56,744 bases of DNA from Rhizobium sp. GN54 (GCF_021026345.1 NZ_JAJNCZ010000017.1:1-56744); one strand, 5' to 3'; shown: positions 27,757-37,519, numbered from the stretch's first letter. Program-made: numbers and translations. Notes: a model not told the origin generated them from the sequence alone.

Positions 27757-28629
27757 TCAGGAGATGCCGTCGAGCGTCGCAAGCGGGGTGTAGAGTTCCG
27801 GCCGCCGGTCGCGGAACAGCCCCCAGGCCCGACGCTGGCGTTCGATCGCGTCGAGGTCGAAGGTCGCCGTCAGCACGGTTTCGGTGTCCCGGTCGGCTTC
27901 GGCCACTTTCGCCCCGGTCTGGTCGGCGATGAAGGACGAGCCGTAGAAGGTGATCGAGGTTCCGTTACGCCCGGCCTCGGTGCCGATGCGGTTGGAGGCG
28001 ACCACCGGCATCAGGTTTGCGGCGGCATGGCCCTGCATTACCCGCTGCCAGTGGGCGGCGCTGTCGATCGACGGATCCTGCGGCTCGCTGCCGATCGCGG
28101 TCGGATAAAGCAGGATCTCGGCGCCCAGAAGCGCCATGGCGCGGGCGGCTTCGGGAAACCACTGGTCCCAGCAGATGCCGCAGCCGATCGTGCCGAAGCG
28201 GGTCTTCCAGACCCTGAAGCCGGTATCGCCGGGGGAGAAGTAGAACTTCTCGGTATAGCCGGGGCCGTCGGGAATGTGGCTCTTGCGGTAGTTTCCGAGC
28301 ACAGCGCCGTCGGCATCGACGACGGCCAGAGAGTTGAAATGGGCCTTGCCGGCCTTTTCGAAGTAGCTGACCGGCAGGACGACGCCGAGTTCGGCGGCCA
28401 GCCGGGCGAAATGCGCGATCAGCGGATTTTCCGCAAAGGGCTTCGCCAGGTCGAAGAACTGCGCGTCCTGGTCCTGGCAGAAATAGGGCGCCTCGAACAG
28501 TTCCTGGACGAGCACGATGTTTGCGCCCTGTGCGGCTGCCGTGCGAACGAGCCTTTCCGCCCGTTCGACGTTGGCCGGCCTGTCCCAGGTGCAGGCCATC
28601 TGCGTGGCGGCGACGGTGACGGTGCGCAT
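27757..28629 (-). CDS. aguB: N-carbamoylputrescine amidase
   Basis: A 290-residue nitrilase-superfamily hydrolase. The catalytic triad is visible as Glu43 (VLVQELFEAPYF), Lys116 (YRKSHIPDGPGY) and Cys153 (GCGICWDQWFPE). The text PDGPGYTEKFYFSPGDTGF and the C-terminal RRAWGLFRDRRPELY are characteristic of AguB. It converts N-carbamoylputrescine to putrescine, CO2 and ammonia. ATG 28629 is preceded by AAGGA at seven bases; the upstream frame runs through a dispersed repeat. No agmatine deiminase (aguA) is in the window, so carbamoylputrescine would have to be made elsewhere or imported by the PotABCD-like transporter. Confidence 0.92.
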   Translation of the reverse strand: MRTVTVAATQMACTWDRPANVERAERLVRTAAAQGANIVLVQELFEAPYFCQDQDAQFFDLAKPFAENPLIAHFARLAAELGVVLPVSYFEKAGKAHFNSLAVVDADGAVLGNYRKSHIPDGPGYTEKFYFSPGDTGFRVWKTRFGTIGCGICWDQWFPEAARAMALLGAEILLYPTAIGSEPQDPSIDSAAHWQRVMQGHAAANLMPVVASNRIGTEAGRNGTSITFYGSSFIADQTGAKVAEADRDTETVLTATFDLDAIERQRRAWGLFRDRRPELYTPLATLDGIS

Positions 28630-28654
28630 GGTCTGTCCTTTGGCTTCCTGTTTC

Positions 28655-28705
28655 ATCGCAGTGTCGTTGTCGCAAAACCGCTGCACGTTTTTGCGCGAAA
28701 TGCTT
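28655..28705. repeat. Dispersed intergenic palindromic element, copy 2
   Basis: The core is GTCGCAAAACCGCTGCACG followed by TTTTTGCGCGAAATG (28669-28705), with CGCAAAA/TTTTGCG arms. It is a diverged copy of the element at 2801-2850. It lies between the amidohydrolase and aguB genes and touches the amidohydrolase stop codon region. Confidence 0.55.
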
Positions 28706-30375
28706 CAGGCCTCGTGGGTGATGCGGCCGTCGCAGATGGTCGTCACCGGACGGATGGCGGCAAAATCCGCAGGGGCGGTCGCCTCGATGTCGCCCGACAG
28801 GACGACGATGTCGGCGAGGTAGCCTTCCTTCAGCAGGCCCTTGCGGTCCTCCATGAATTCCAGCCAGGCGCCGGTGCTCGTATAGGCGGCGAGCGTTTGT
28901 GCAAGCGACAGCCGCTGGTCAGGGTCGCCCTCCCGCCACGGTGTGCGGACCATGGCGTCGCGAATGCAGCTCATCGGGTCGAGCGGCGAGACCGGCCAGT
29001 CGGTGCCGAAGACGATCGCAGCACCCGCGTTCACCAGCGTCTTCCAGGCGAAGGCGAGCGGCCAGCGCGCCTCGCCGATGAAGCCGAGATAGGGCTCCAG
29101 CGGCAGGCCGGCGCTGCCGGGTGGATGGGTCGGCTGCATGGAGGCGACGGTGCCGAGTTCGGCGAAGCGGGGAATGTCGTCCGGGTGCACCACCTCGATA
29201 TGCTCGATGCGGTTGCGGCTGTCGCGCCTGCCGTTCGCCCTGATCGCCGCCTCGTAGCCGTTCAGCACCATGCGCACCGCGCCGTCGCCGATCGCATGCA
29301 CGGCGACCGGCAGGCGCAGCCGGTCGGCCTCGACGGCGATCGCGTCGAACTGCTCCTGGGAAAACAGCGGCTCGCCCTTCCAGCCCGGCTTGTGGGCATA
29401 GTCGTCGACGAAGACGGCGGTCTCGCCCTCGGTGACGCCGTCCATGAACATCTTGACGAAGTCGCAGCGCAGCCGGTCGCCGGAGAATTCCTCGCGCCAT
29501 TGCGCCGCCTTTTCCCCAAGGTCGGAAAGCGGCATGAAGTTCTTCATGTGAAAGGGCATGCGAACGCGCACCGGCAGGCCGCCGGCCTTCTCGATCTCGG
29601 CGAGCAGTTCGAGCTGGTAGTGGTTGCCGTCCATGTTCTGCAAGGAGGTGATGCCGAGCGAGGCGACGTAGGCGAGGCCCTGCCTGAGCACGGCGATGTC
29701 GCTGGCCCGGTCTTCGGCGGTGACGTGCTCGGGCTCGCCGCCGGTGCCGATGCCGAGCATCTCGCGACCACCTGTTTCTCCAAGGGCCGCCACCGGGCGG
29801 ATGGCATTGCTCTCGCGCAGCTCGCCGTTCGCAAGCCCGTCCTCGCCCATGACGATCTCGTTGCCGATCCCGACGTCGCGGCCCTCGATGATGCCGGCTT
29901 TTTCCAGCGCGATCGTGTTGGCCCAGGCGGTGTGGTGGTCGGGGGCGACGACCAGGAGCGGCCGATCGGGCAGGATGCGGTCGAGCACGTGGCGGGTCAG
30001 CCGCTCGTCGTCGGAGAGGACGGAGTAGTCGGCGTGCTGGGCGATCAGCAGGGGACGCTGCGGATACTCGCCAGCATAGGTGCGGACCGCCTTCTCCAGG
30101 GCGGCGTAGCCCTTGACCTTGTAGAGCGACAGTTCGCTGAGTTCGACGGAGCCCGGGAAGATGTGCATGTGGGATTCGTTTAAACCCGGCAGCACGGTTC
30201 CACCCTTCGCGTCGATCATGCGGGTGGCGGGGCCCGCATGGGCGAGCACGTCCGCTTCCGCGCCGACGGCGAGAATGCGGTTTCCGGCGACCGCGATCGC
30301 GGTTGCGCGGGGCCTCGCCTCGTCCATGGTGAGGACGCGCGCGTTGCGGATGATGAGATCAGCCTTCGTCTGCAT
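28705..30375 (-). CDS. Amidohydrolase family protein (YtcJ-like)
   Basis: A 556-residue metal-dependent hydrolase. The metal-binding HxH is at His69 and His71 (NESHMHIF). Later landmarks are DFVKMFMDG (candidate carboxylated Lys), AVHAIGDGA, RIEHIEVVHP and FGTDWPVSPLDP, the YtcJ order. These enzymes deacylate or deformylate N-substituted amides. AGGAGA sits four bases before ATG 30375, and the gene is 16 bp after the serine hydrolase stop. With that hydrolase and AguB it forms a run of C-N bond hydrolases behind a polyamine-type importer, suggesting use of an acylated or carbamoylated amine. Confidence 0.88.
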   Translation of the reverse strand: MQTKADLIIRNARVLTMDEARPRATAIAVAGNRILAVGAEADVLAHAGPATRMIDAKGGTVLPGLNESHMHIFPGSVELSELSLYKVKGYAALEKAVRTYAGEYPQRPLLIAQHADYSVLSDDERLTRHVLDRILPDRPLLVVAPDHHTAWANTIALEKAGIIEGRDVGIGNEIVMGEDGLANGELRESNAIRPVAALGETGGREMLGIGTGGEPEHVTAEDRASDIAVLRQGLAYVASLGITSLQNMDGNHYQLELLAEIEKAGGLPVRVRMPFHMKNFMPLSDLGEKAAQWREEFSGDRLRCDFVKMFMDGVTEGETAVFVDDYAHKPGWKGEPLFSQEQFDAIAVEADRLRLPVAVHAIGDGAVRMVLNGYEAAIRANGRRDSRNRIEHIEVVHPDDIPRFAELGTVASMQPTHPPGSAGLPLEPYLGFIGEARWPLAFAWKTLVNAGAAIVFGTDWPVSPLDPMSCIRDAMVRTPWREGDPDQRLSLAQTLAAYTSTGAWLEFMEDRKGLLKEGYLADIVVLSGDIEATAPADFAAIRPVTTICDGRITHEA

Positions 30376-30391
30376 GGGATCTCCTGCCCGG

Positions 30392-31573
30392 TCAGAGGTC
30401 CATCCGGCACAGCGTCCGGAAGAAGGTGAAGATGTCGTGGTTGTCCTCGTCGCCGAGCGGGTCGTCCTGCGAGGACAGCTTGACGATCACGGTCTCGGTG
30501 GAGGGATCGACATAGAGCCACTGGCCGTGGATGCCGATCGCGCAATATGCGCCGTCCGCCTCTCCCGACTGGTACCACTGGCTGCGGTAGCGCCCGTTCG
30601 GCAGGTCGACGTTGCGGCCCTCCTGCCATGCCTGGCGGTCGCCGTTCTGCGTCATGTCGGCGATCCAGGCCTCGGGCACGATCTGCCTGCCGCCGACCGC
30701 GCCGCCGGTGCGGATCAGTTCGCCGATGCGGGCGAGGTCGCGCGCGGTCACGCACATGCCGCCGGCGGTGCGGGGCGTGCCGATGGCGTCGACGGTGATG
30801 TAGCCGCCGTTCCTGGCGCCCAGCGGCTGCCAGACGAGCGCCTCGAACAGGTCGGAAAACCGTGCGCCGGTCACGCGCTCGATGATGGTGCCGAGCAGGT
30901 CGGAATTCGGCGAGGCATAGGAAAACGGGCCGCCATGCGGGCCGTCGCCCTTCTTCAGCGTCAGCAGGAAGGCGGCCAGCGTCTCCGGCGTCTCGCCCGG
31001 CATGGGCGGGTTCCAGAGCATGGCGCGACGATAGCGCGCGAAGGCGCTCTTCGGATCGAGATAGGCTTCCTCGAAATCGAGGCTGATGCGCATGTCCAGC
31101 ACGTCGCGGTAGCGGCTGTCGCCATAGGCGCCGCCCTTGGCCTCCGGCAGGTAGTGGGAAACGGGACGGTCGGGATCGATGGCGCCCTCGGCCTCGAGGA
31201 TGCCCGACAAAAGCGCCGTCAGCGACTTGGAGATCGAAAAGACGATGTGGCGGGCGTTGACGCCGGAATGGGGGGCGTAGTGTTCGAGGACGACGCGGCC
31301 GCCACGCATGACGAGGAAGCCGTCGGTCTGCGCCTTTTCCAGATAGGCGCGGATCGTGGCCGCCCCCTCGATCTCCGTCTTGAGCCGTGCGTCGAGCCGG
31401 TCGCAGCTGTCGAGCGCTTCTTCCGGTTCCGGCCGGCGGCTCTCGAAGGCGGCGGTCGGCACGAGGTCGCGCACGTTGTGGAAGGCCCAGCGGCTGAAGG
31501 GGGCGGTGCGCCAGTTCGCGAGCGTCACGTCGCTGCGGGCAAAGCCGTTCTCGTCCTTGAATGTCGGTATCAT
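30392..31573 (-). CDS. Serine hydrolase, class C beta-lactamase fold (NylB-like)
   Basis: A 393-residue protein of the penicillin-binding/beta-lactamase fold. The catalytic SxxK is at Ser113-Lys116 (FSISKSLT) and the Tyr of the YxS/N block at Tyr219 (FSYASPNSD). These positions are close to those of 6-aminohexanoate-dimer hydrolase NylB (Ser112, Lys115, Tyr215), and PFSRWAFHNVRDLVPTA near the start also fits that group. No signal peptide is seen, so it is probably a cytoplasmic esterase or amide hydrolase rather than an antibiotic resistance enzyme. I chose ATG 31573; ATG 31609 is an in-frame alternative. It lies between the binding-protein gene and the amidohydrolase. Confidence 0.85.
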   Translation of the reverse strand: MIPTFKDENGFARSDVTLANWRTAPFSRWAFHNVRDLVPTAAFESRRPEPEEALDSCDRLDARLKTEIEGAATIRAYLEKAQTDGFLVMRGGRVVLEHYAPHSGVNARHIVFSISKSLTALLSGILEAEGAIDPDRPVSHYLPEAKGGAYGDSRYRDVLDMRISLDFEEAYLDPKSAFARYRRAMLWNPPMPGETPETLAAFLLTLKKGDGPHGGPFSYASPNSDLLGTIIERVTGARFSDLFEALVWQPLGARNGGYITVDAIGTPRTAGGMCVTARDLARIGELIRTGGAVGGRQIVPEAWIADMTQNGDRQAWQEGRNVDLPNGRYRSQWYQSGEADGAYCAIGIHGQWLYVDPSTETVIVKLSSQDDPLGDEDNHDIFTFFRTLCRMDL

Positions 31574-31646
31574 GGTGCATTGTCCGCAGACAGGCGCGGG
31601 AGCATTCACGCCCCCGCGTCCGCGGTCCTTTCGATTGTCCTGTCCG

Positions 31647-32681
31647 TTACTTCTGCAACTCGGTCCAGATCTTGGTGTAGAGCTCCTGGACTTCCGGCGG
31701 GCAGGCGAGGTTGAACTTGCCGGCGGCCTTGAGTTCTTCCGGGATGATGATCTCCGGCGCGGATTTCATGTCTTCCGGCATGAAGGCCTCGGATCCCTTG
31801 ATGCCGTTGGCATAGCGGGCGAAGGCCGAGAGCATGGCGGCGTTTTCCGGATCCATGACGAAGTTCAGGAAGAGCTTGGCGTTGTCGACGTTCTTGGCGT
31901 CGGCCAGGATCGCGGCATTGTCCATCCAGATCGGATAGCCTTCCTTCGGATAGCCATAGAGGACGTCGGGGTTCTGCAGGCGCGAGCGGAAGGAGGCGCC
32001 GTTCCAGTTGGTGCCGGCCGCAAGATCGACCTTGGCGTATTTCTCGATGTTGCCGTAGTCCATCGAGATCCACTTCGGCTTGGCCGCGAGCAGGAGGTCG
32101 CGCGCCTTCTTCAGCACGGTCAGGTCGCCGGTGCAGGGCTCGCCGCCCGCATAGGTGACGACCATGTGCATGACGTCGGACATCTCGGGCAGGACGTTGA
32201 CCTTGCCTGCGAGTTCGGGCGGCGGATCCAGGAAGATCGCCGACGTGTTGATGTCACCGGAATAGACGGACTTGTTGACGGTCACGCCGGTCGTGCCCCA
32301 CTGCCAGGGAACGGAATATTTGCGGCCGGGATCGAAGGGCACGTCCACCCATTGCGGGTCGACGTTCTTGAAGTTCTCCATCTGGTCGGGGCGGGATTCC
32401 ATGAGCAGACCTTCGGAGATGAAGGTCGGTATGGCGCTCGCCGAGGGAACGACGATGTCGAAGCCGTGGCCGCCCTGGCGGATCTTGGCAAGCGCCGTAT
32501 CGTTGCTGTCGTAGTCGGTGATCGTCACCTTGACGTCGTAGGCTTCCTCGAACTTCTTGACCATCTCCGGGCTCGTGTAGTTGCCCCAGTTGAAGATGTT
32601 CAGTTCGCCGGCGGCAAAGGCGATGGCCGTCGAGGCCATGAGCCCTGTCGCGAAGGATGCTGCTCCCAGTATCGATTTCAT
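31647..32681 (-). CDS. Polyamine-type ABC transporter substrate-binding protein (PotD-like)
   Basis: A 344-residue periplasmic binding protein with a Sec signal of about 23 residues (ending AIAFAAG). [23 protein letters not shown] is the usual PotD/PotF opening; [38 protein letters not shown] and [18 protein letters not shown] follow the family plan. AGGAGA lies six bases before the ATG. It is last of the importer genes, 19 bp after the permease. It captures spermidine, putrescine or a related amine for the PotA/B/C-like importer. Confidence 0.92.
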   Translation of the reverse strand: MKSILGAASFATGLMASTAIAFAAGELNIFNWGNYTSPEMVKKFEEAYDVKVTITDYDSNDTALAKIRQGGHGFDIVVPSASAIPTFISEGLLMESRPDQMENFKNVDPQWVDVPFDPGRKYSVPWQWGTTGVTVNKSVYSGDINTSAIFLDPPPELAGKVNVLPEMSDVMHMVVTYAGGEPCTGDLTVLKKARDLLLAAKPKWISMDYGNIEKYAKVDLAAGTNWNGASFRSRLQNPDVLYGYPKEGYPIWMDNAAILADAKNVDNAKLFLNFVMDPENAAMLSAFARYANGIKGSEAFMPEDMKSAPEIIIPEELKAAGKFNLACPPEVQELYTKIWTELQK

Positions 32682-32700
32682 GCTGCTCTCCTGTTGGACG

Positions 32701-33525
32701 TTATGGTTCGTCTTTCTGCGGTGTTCGGCTGATGAAGAAGAAGACGGTGACGATGGCGAACGACAGCATCAGGAACACCGTCGAGATCGCGTTCATCTCC
32801 GGGGTGACGACGCGGCGCAACTGGCCGAGCATGTAGGTCGGCAGCGTGTCCTGGCCGCCGGACTTGACGAATTCGGTGATGACAACGTCGTCCAGCGAGA
32901 TGACGAAGGCGAGCATCAGGCCGGCGAGGATGCCGGGCCACAGGAGCGGCAGCGTCACGTAGCGGAAGGTCTTGTAGGGCGTGGCATAGAGATCGGCGGC
33001 CGCCCGCTCCAGCGACAGGTCCATGTTCTCCAGCCGCGCACGGATCGGCAGGTAGGCGAAGGGCACGCAGAAGGCGGCGTGCGCGGTGATGAGGTAGCCG
33101 AGGCCGGAATAGCCGGTCCAGACCTTGATCCGCGAGAACAGGATCAGGAGCGCCACGGCCGTGACGATCTCGGGCACCAGAAGGGGAATGTTCAGCATCG
33201 AATACTTGAAGGTCAGGCCGCGATAGGGCGCCGTCCGGGTGGTCGCAAGGGCTGCGAGCGTGGCGCAGGCGGTGGCGATGACGGCCGCGACCGAGGCGAT
33301 CTGCAGCGAGCGGATCGAGGCGTCGATCACCTGCTGGTTCTGCCAGGCGCTCGCAAACCAGCGCAGCGACAAGCCTTCCCAGGTGGCGATCGAGGTGCCC
33401 TCGTTGAAGGCGTAGACCACCAGCGTGGCGATCGGCAGGTAGAGGATGAAGAAGCAGAGCATGGCGATCGTCGCAAAGCCCGGCTGCCGCTTGATCGAGA
33501 AGGTCCTCGCCGCATTCCTAGCCAT
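32701..33525 (-). CDS. Polyamine-type ABC transporter permease (PotC-like)
   Basis: A 274-residue inner-membrane permease with six helices. The EAA loop that contacts the ATPase is [28 protein letters not shown], preceded by the family pattern [15 protein letters not shown]. It overlaps the upstream permease gene by 8 bp (33518-33525), so the two are translationally coupled. The C-terminus ends soon after the last helix ([13 protein letters not shown]). Confidence 0.93.
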   Translation of the reverse strand: MARNAARTFSIKRQPGFATIAMLCFFILYLPIATLVVYAFNEGTSIATWEGLSLRWFASAWQNQQVIDASIRSLQIASVAAVIATACATLAALATTRTAPYRGLTFKYSMLNIPLLVPEIVTAVALLILFSRIKVWTGYSGLGYLITAHAAFCVPFAYLPIRARLENMDLSLERAAADLYATPYKTFRYVTLPLLWPGILAGLMLAFVISLDDVVITEFVKSGGQDTLPTYMLGQLRRVVTPEMNAISTVFLMLSFAIVTVFFFISRTPQKDEP

Positions 33526-34444
33526 GCGCGCCGCCTCCGGTCTTTCCGACGTTGCGGACGTAGAACAGGAGCGCGACCAGCACGATCGCGACCAACGTCA
33601 CCGAGAGGGCCGCGCCGAGCGGCCAGTTGCGCCCCTGGCCGAACTGCAGTTCGATCAGGTTGCCGATCATCAGGTTCTTGCCGCCGCCGAGCACGCGCGG
33701 GATGACGTAGGACGACAGCGCCGGGATGAAGACGAGGATGGAGCCGGCGATCAGGCCGGGCTTCACCAGCGGCACGATCACCTTCGTCAGCACGTTCAGG
33801 CGCGAGGCATAGAGATCGTAGGCCGCCTCGACGAGGCGGAAATCCAGCTTCTCCAGGCTCGCATAGAGCGGCAGCACCATCAGCGGCAGGTGCACGTAGG
33901 TCATGCCGAGCAGGATGGCGAAATCGGTGAACAGCATCTGGATCGGGGCTGAGATGATGCCGAGCTTGATCAGCAGCGTGTTGACGAGGCCCTCGGTGCG
34001 GATCACCTCCTGGATCGCGAACGCCCGGATCAGCATGTTCGTCCAGAACGGGATGGTGATGACGAAGAGCCAGATCGAGCGGTTGTGCGGAGGGCGGGTC
34101 GCGATGAAATAGGCGGTCGGGAAGCCCAGGATCAGGCACAGCACGGTGGTGGCGAGCGCCACCCGGGTCGAGCGCCAGAAGATGCTGAAATGGGCCTCGG
34201 CCAGCGATACGGTGTCGTCGAAGATGTCACGGGAGAAGAAGACGTTGAACCAGCCGTCCGTGGAGAAGGCCCATTTCACGTCGCCGTAGCTGCCGGGCGC
34301 CAGGAAGGAATAGAGCACGACGATCAGGAGCGGCCCGGCGCTGGCGACCCCGATCAGGACGAGGGCAGGGGCGCTCAGGAACCAGCGGTCGCGGATATCC
34401 TTCCGGCGGAGCGTCTCGCTGACTTCTGCGGGGCTGACGCTCAT
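33518..34444 (-). CDS. Polyamine-type ABC transporter permease (PotB-like)
   Basis: A 308-residue permease with six helices. PFWTNMLIRAFAIQEVIRTEGLVNTLL is typical of PotB. The EAA loop is VEAAYDLYASRLNVLTKVIVPLVKPGL. The start codon is separated from the PotA-like stop by a single base. It pairs with the PotC-like protein to form the membrane channel. No odd features. Confidence 0.93.
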   Translation of the reverse strand: MSVSPAEVSETLRRKDIRDRWFLSAPALVLIGVASAGPLLIVVLYSFLAPGSYGDVKWAFSTDGWFNVFFSRDIFDDTVSLAEAHFSIFWRSTRVALATTVLCLILGFPTAYFIATRPPHNRSIWLFVITIPFWTNMLIRAFAIQEVIRTEGLVNTLLIKLGIISAPIQMLFTDFAILLGMTYVHLPLMVLPLYASLEKLDFRLVEAAYDLYASRLNVLTKVIVPLVKPGLIAGSILVFIPALSSYVIPRVLGGGKNLMIGNLIELQFGQGRNWPLGAALSVTLVAIVLVALLFYVRNVGKTGGGAHG

Positions 34445-34445
34445 C

Positions 34446-35558
34446 TCAATCCCTCAGGATCTGGGCGACGTCGTCGCTGAGTTCGATCCCCACCGGATCG
34501 CCGGCCGCAAAGCCGCAGGGGCCGCTGCGGGCGTTCTGCTGGCGGACCATGAAGTTCGTGCCGTCCGCAAGGCGCACGTGGAAGTGCGTGTCCGTACCGA
34601 GATAGACGACGTCGTGGACCGCGCCCGACAACGGGGGGGCGGGCGAGGGGCGGGCGGACGGGGAGACGGCGCGGGCGTGCTCCGGCCGGATGACGATCGT
34701 CACCCTGCCTTCCGGGCGGATGTCTGCGGGGAAGGTGGCAAGGATCTCGGCGCCGGAGGCGAGCCGCACCCGCGCCCGCTCGCCTTCGATCGCGACGACG
34801 TCGACGTCGAGGAAATTGGTGTCGCCGATGAAGTCGGCGACGAAGCGCTCGGCCGGGCGGTCGTAGATCTCCCAGGGCTCGCCGACCTGGCGCACCTTGC
34901 CCTGGCTCATCACCGCGATGCGGTCGGACATCGTCAGCGCCTCTTCCTGGTCGTGGGTGACGAAGACGAAGGTGATGCCGGTCTCGGCCTGCAGCCGCTT
35001 CAGTTCGATCTGCATCGATTTCCGGAGCTTCAGGTCGAGCGCGGAGAGCGGCTCGTCGAGCAGCAGCACCTTCGGCCGCGGTGCGAGCGCGCGGGCCAGC
35101 GCCACGCGCTGCTGTTGGCCGCCGGAAAGCTGGGTGACGGGATTGCCGCCGCGACCGTCGAGATGCACGAGCTTGAGCATCTCCGCCACGGTGGCGGCGA
35201 TCTCCGCCTTCGGCTTGCCCAGCATCTTTAGGCCGAAGCCGATGTTCTCGGCGACCGTCAGATGCGGAAACAGCGCGTAGTTCTGGAAGACGGTGTTGAC
35301 CGGCCGCTGGTTGGGCAGAAGGCTCGCGATCTCGGTGCCGTCGAGCCGGATGCTGCCCTCGGTCGGCATCTCGAAGCCGGCGATCATCCGCAGCAGCGTG
35401 GTCTTGCCGCAGCCGGAAGGGCCGAGCAGGGTGAAGAACTCGTTCGGGCGGATCTCCAGCGACACGTCATCGACGGCCTGGAAGTTCCCGAACCACTTCT
35501 TGATGCCATGCATTCCGATGGCGCCGCCATGGGCGGCCGTCGCTCGGGATTGCTCCAT
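34446..35558 (-). CDS. Polyamine-type ABC transporter ATPase (PotA-like)
   Basis: A 370-residue ATPase. Walker A GPSGCGKT is at residues 46-53, the signature LSGGQQQR begins at 144, and Walker B LLLDEP holds Asp168 and Glu169. A TOBE-type C-terminal domain runs from about 270 (RPEHARAV...[22 protein letters not shown]). First gene of the importer operon, with GGGGAA four bases before ATG 35558. It energises uptake by the two permeases that follow. Confidence 0.94.
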   Translation of the reverse strand: MEQSRATAAHGGAIGMHGIKKWFGNFQAVDDVSLEIRPNEFFTLLGPSGCGKTTLLRMIAGFEMPTEGSIRLDGTEIASLLPNQRPVNTVFQNYALFPHLTVAENIGFGLKMLGKPKAEIAATVAEMLKLVHLDGRGGNPVTQLSGGQQQRVALARALAPRPKVLLLDEPLSALDLKLRKSMQIELKRLQAETGITFVFVTHDQEEALTMSDRIAVMSQGKVRQVGEPWEIYDRPAERFVADFIGDTNFLDVDVVAIEGERARVRLASGAEILATFPADIRPEGRVTIVIRPEHARAVSPSARPSPAPPLSGAVHDVVYLGTDTHFHVRLADGTNFMVRQQNARSGPCGFAAGDPVGIELSDDVAQILRD

Positions 35559-35644
35559 AAGTTCCCCATGTCTCGTCCGGAACTCGGTTTCCTCTTCCGA
35601 GATCCGGGGGTTGGGCGGCCGCTTCTGCGGCTCTTCTTCAGCTT

Positions 35645-35684
35645 TGTGATAGGCTTTTTGTAATTATGATCACAACAAATCACA
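35645..35684. promoter_or_regulatory. ATCACA/TGTGAT repeats in the importer promoter region
   Basis: ATCACA occurs at 35669-35674 and again at 35679-35684, 10 bp apart, with the inverted form TGTGAT at 35645-35650. The cluster lies 90-130 bp upstream of the PotA-like start in an AT-rich stretch, so it is a candidate operator for a dimeric regulator. No regulator gene is adjacent. Confidence 0.3.
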
Positions 35685-35791
35685 GTTCGATGAAAACTGT
35701 AAAGGGCAAATTCTACGCATGTGTAATTGTCGAGCAGGGCGGCGCGATTGGCAAGGGGCCGCCATCTCCGCTTCATCCGGTCGAGCGATAA

Positions 35792-35823
35792 AAAGAGACC
35801 GCCCGGGGCGGAGCCGGGCGGTC
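35792..35823 (-). terminator. Rho-independent terminator (minus strand)
   Basis: GACCGCCCGG (35797-35806) and CCGGGCGGTC (35814-35823) form a perfect 10-bp stem with a 7-base loop. On the minus strand it is followed by TCTTTTTATCG. It separates the aldehyde dehydrogenase transcript from the importer operon. Confidence 0.85.
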
Positions 35824-36003
35824 AGACGGATCGCGCGATCCGCGGACCCGGAGGAGGGGAGGTCTCCGGAGCCGGTAGCGGGAGGGCCGCGCTACACGCC
35901 GATGGGGCGATGAAGAAAGAATAACGCCCGGCGCGCGGCGGCGACACTATACACTGGTATTACCAGAGCCATCTGGGGCGCGAAGAACCCCGCGCCGAGG
36001 AAG

Positions 36004-36033
36004 AAGCCGCGGACCTGGATCGGTCCACGGCTT
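36004..36033 (-). terminator. Terminator-like hairpin just after the dehydrogenase gene
   Basis: AAGCCGCGGACC and GGTCCACGGCTT pair over 12 bp with one mismatch around a 6-base loop, about 44 bp beyond the stop codon. The following minus-strand sequence is CTTCTTCC, not a clean T-run, so it may be an mRNA end-protecting hairpin ahead of the stronger terminator at 35797. Confidence 0.4.
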
Positions 36034-36076
36034 CCTTGTGCGTTCGTGCGCCGGGTTCCTGTCCCGGCGTGGATCG

Positions 36077-37519
36077 TCAGGCCGCGGCGGTGACGTACTT
36101 GGTCACCAGGTAGGCTTCGATCGCGGCCGAGCCGCCCTCGTCGCCGTATCCGGAATCCTTGATGCCGCCGAAGGGGACTTCGGGCAGCGCCAGGCCCAGG
36201 TGGTTGATCGTCGTCATGCCCGATTCCACCCGCGTTCCGATCGCGTGCACGGCGGCCTGCGAGGCGGCGAAGGCGTAGGAGGCCAGGCCGAAGGGGAGAC
36301 GGTTCGATTCCGTGATCGCCTCTTCGAGGCCGGCGACCGGGTTGATGATGGCGACCGGACCGAAGGGCTCCTCGTTCATGATGCGCGCCGATACCGGCAC
36401 GTTGGTCAGCACCGTCGGCTCGAAGAAGTTGCCGCTGTTGCCGATCCGGCGGCCGCCGGTCTCGAGCTTGCCGCCGTGCTCGACGGCATCGGCGATCAGT
36501 TCCTCCAGCGCCGGGATGCGGCGCTCGTTGGCGAGCGGGCCCATGGTGGAGGATGCATCGAGGCCATTGCCGACCTTCACGCCCCTGGTTGCCGCGACGA
36601 AGCCGTCGACGAAACGGCCGAAGGCGGGCTTCTCGACGAGGAAGCGCGTCGGCGAGACGCAGACCTGGCCGGCGTTGCGGAACTTGGAGAAGGCCATCAC
36701 CTTGGCGGCCTTGTCGATGTCGGCATCCGCCATGATGATCGCCGGTGCGTGGCCGCCGAGTTCCATCGTCGCCCGCTTCATGTGCTTGCCGGCGAGGGCC
36801 GCCAGATGCTTGCCGACCGGGGTCGAGCCGGTGAAGGTGACCTTGCGGATGACCGGGTGGGGGATAAGGTATTCCGAGATCTCCGCCGGGACGCCGTAGA
36901 CGAGGCCGATGACGCCGGCCGGAACGCCGGCGTCGGCGAAGGCGCGGATCAGTTCGGCGGGCGAAGCCGGGGTCTCCTCCGGCGCCTTGATGATGATCGA
37001 GCAGCCGGCGGCAAGGGCAGCGGAGAGCTTGCGCACGACCTGGTTGATCGGGAAGTTCCACGGCGTGAAGGCCGCGACCGGGCCGACCGGCAGCTTGATG
37101 GTCTGCTGCGAGACGTTCGGCGCCCGCGACGGGATGACCTGGCCGTAGGTGCGGCGCGCCTCCTCGGCAAACCAGTCGATGAGGTCGGCCGCGGCGGCCA
37201 CCTCGCCGGTGGCTTCGGCGAGCGGCTTGCCCTGCTCGCGGGTCATGATCCAGCCGATCCTGTCCTTGCGCTCGCGCAGGATGTCGGCGGCCTTGCGCAT
37301 GATGCGGGCGCGCTCATAGGCCGAGGTGGTGCTCCAGGTCGCAAAGCCCGTCTGCGTCGCGGCAAGGGCTGCGTCGAGATCGGCAATGCCGGCCTTGGAG
37401 ACCTGGCCGATCACCTCGCCGGTGGCCGGGTCGGTGACGGCGATCGTCTCACCGCCTGCCGCCGGCGTCCATTCGCCGTTCAGGAAGAGTTGCGTGTGCG
37501 GATAGGAATAGTCTGCCAT
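36077..37519 (-). CDS. gabD: NAD(P)-dependent succinate-semialdehyde-type dehydrogenase
   Basis: A 480-residue aldehyde dehydrogenase of the usual GabD length. The catalytic Glu is at 253 (MELGGHAP) and the catalytic Cys at 287 (GQVCVSPTR); [14 protein letters not shown] and FTGSTPVGK are the cofactor-pocket blocks. GGGAG lies seven bases before ATG 37519; the longer frame adds unconserved sequence. GabD oxidises succinate semialdehyde from GABA, the end of putrescine breakdown, so the position upstream of a polyamine importer and aguB is sensible. [13 protein letters not shown] instead of the frequent RNAGQTCVCAN is a small difference, and other semialdehydes remain possible. Confidence 0.82.
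   Translation of the reverse strand: MADYSYPHTQLFLNGEWTPAAGGETIAVTDPATGEVIGQVSKAGIADLDAALAATQTGFATWSTTSAYERARIMRKAADILRERKDRIGWIMTREQGKPLAEATGEVAAAADLIDWFAEEARRTYGQVIPSRAPNVSQQTIKLPVGPVAAFTPWNFPINQVVRKLSAALAAGCSIIIKAPEETPASPAELIRAFADAGVPAGVIGLVYGVPAEISEYLIPHPVIRKVTFTGSTPVGKHLAALAGKHMKRATMELGGHAPAIIMADADIDKAAKVMAFSKFRNAGQVCVSPTRFLVEKPAFGRFVDGFVAATRGVKVGNGLDASSTMGPLANERRIPALEELIADAVEHGGKLETGGRRIGNSGNFFEPTVLTNVPVSARIMNEEPFGPVAIINPVAGLEEAITESNRLPFGLASYAFAASQAAVHAIGTRVESGMTTINHLGLALPEVPFGGIKDSGYGDEGGSAAIEAYLVTKYVTAAA

Larger units (their letters stand above)
35559..36076. other. Intergenic region between the PotA-like gene and the aldehyde dehydrogenase
   Basis: No gene is supported in these 518 bases; long frames here are overlaps from the neighbouring gene. 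The part nearest the PotA-like gene (35645-35720) is AT-rich and should hold the importer promoter. The rest holds two hairpins downstream of the dehydrogenase gene, listed separately. Confidence 0.6.

Noticed and set aside
26608..30183. A long plus-strand frame spanning the MHS transporter, the terminator and the aguB and amidohydrolase genes
   Set aside because: It runs through a strong bidirectional terminator and is out of phase with or antisense to four recognisable genes.
30392..31573. Antibiotic resistance beta-lactamase
   Set aside because: It has the class C fold motifs but no signal peptide, residues positioned like 6-aminohexanoate-dimer hydrolase, and a metabolic operon context.
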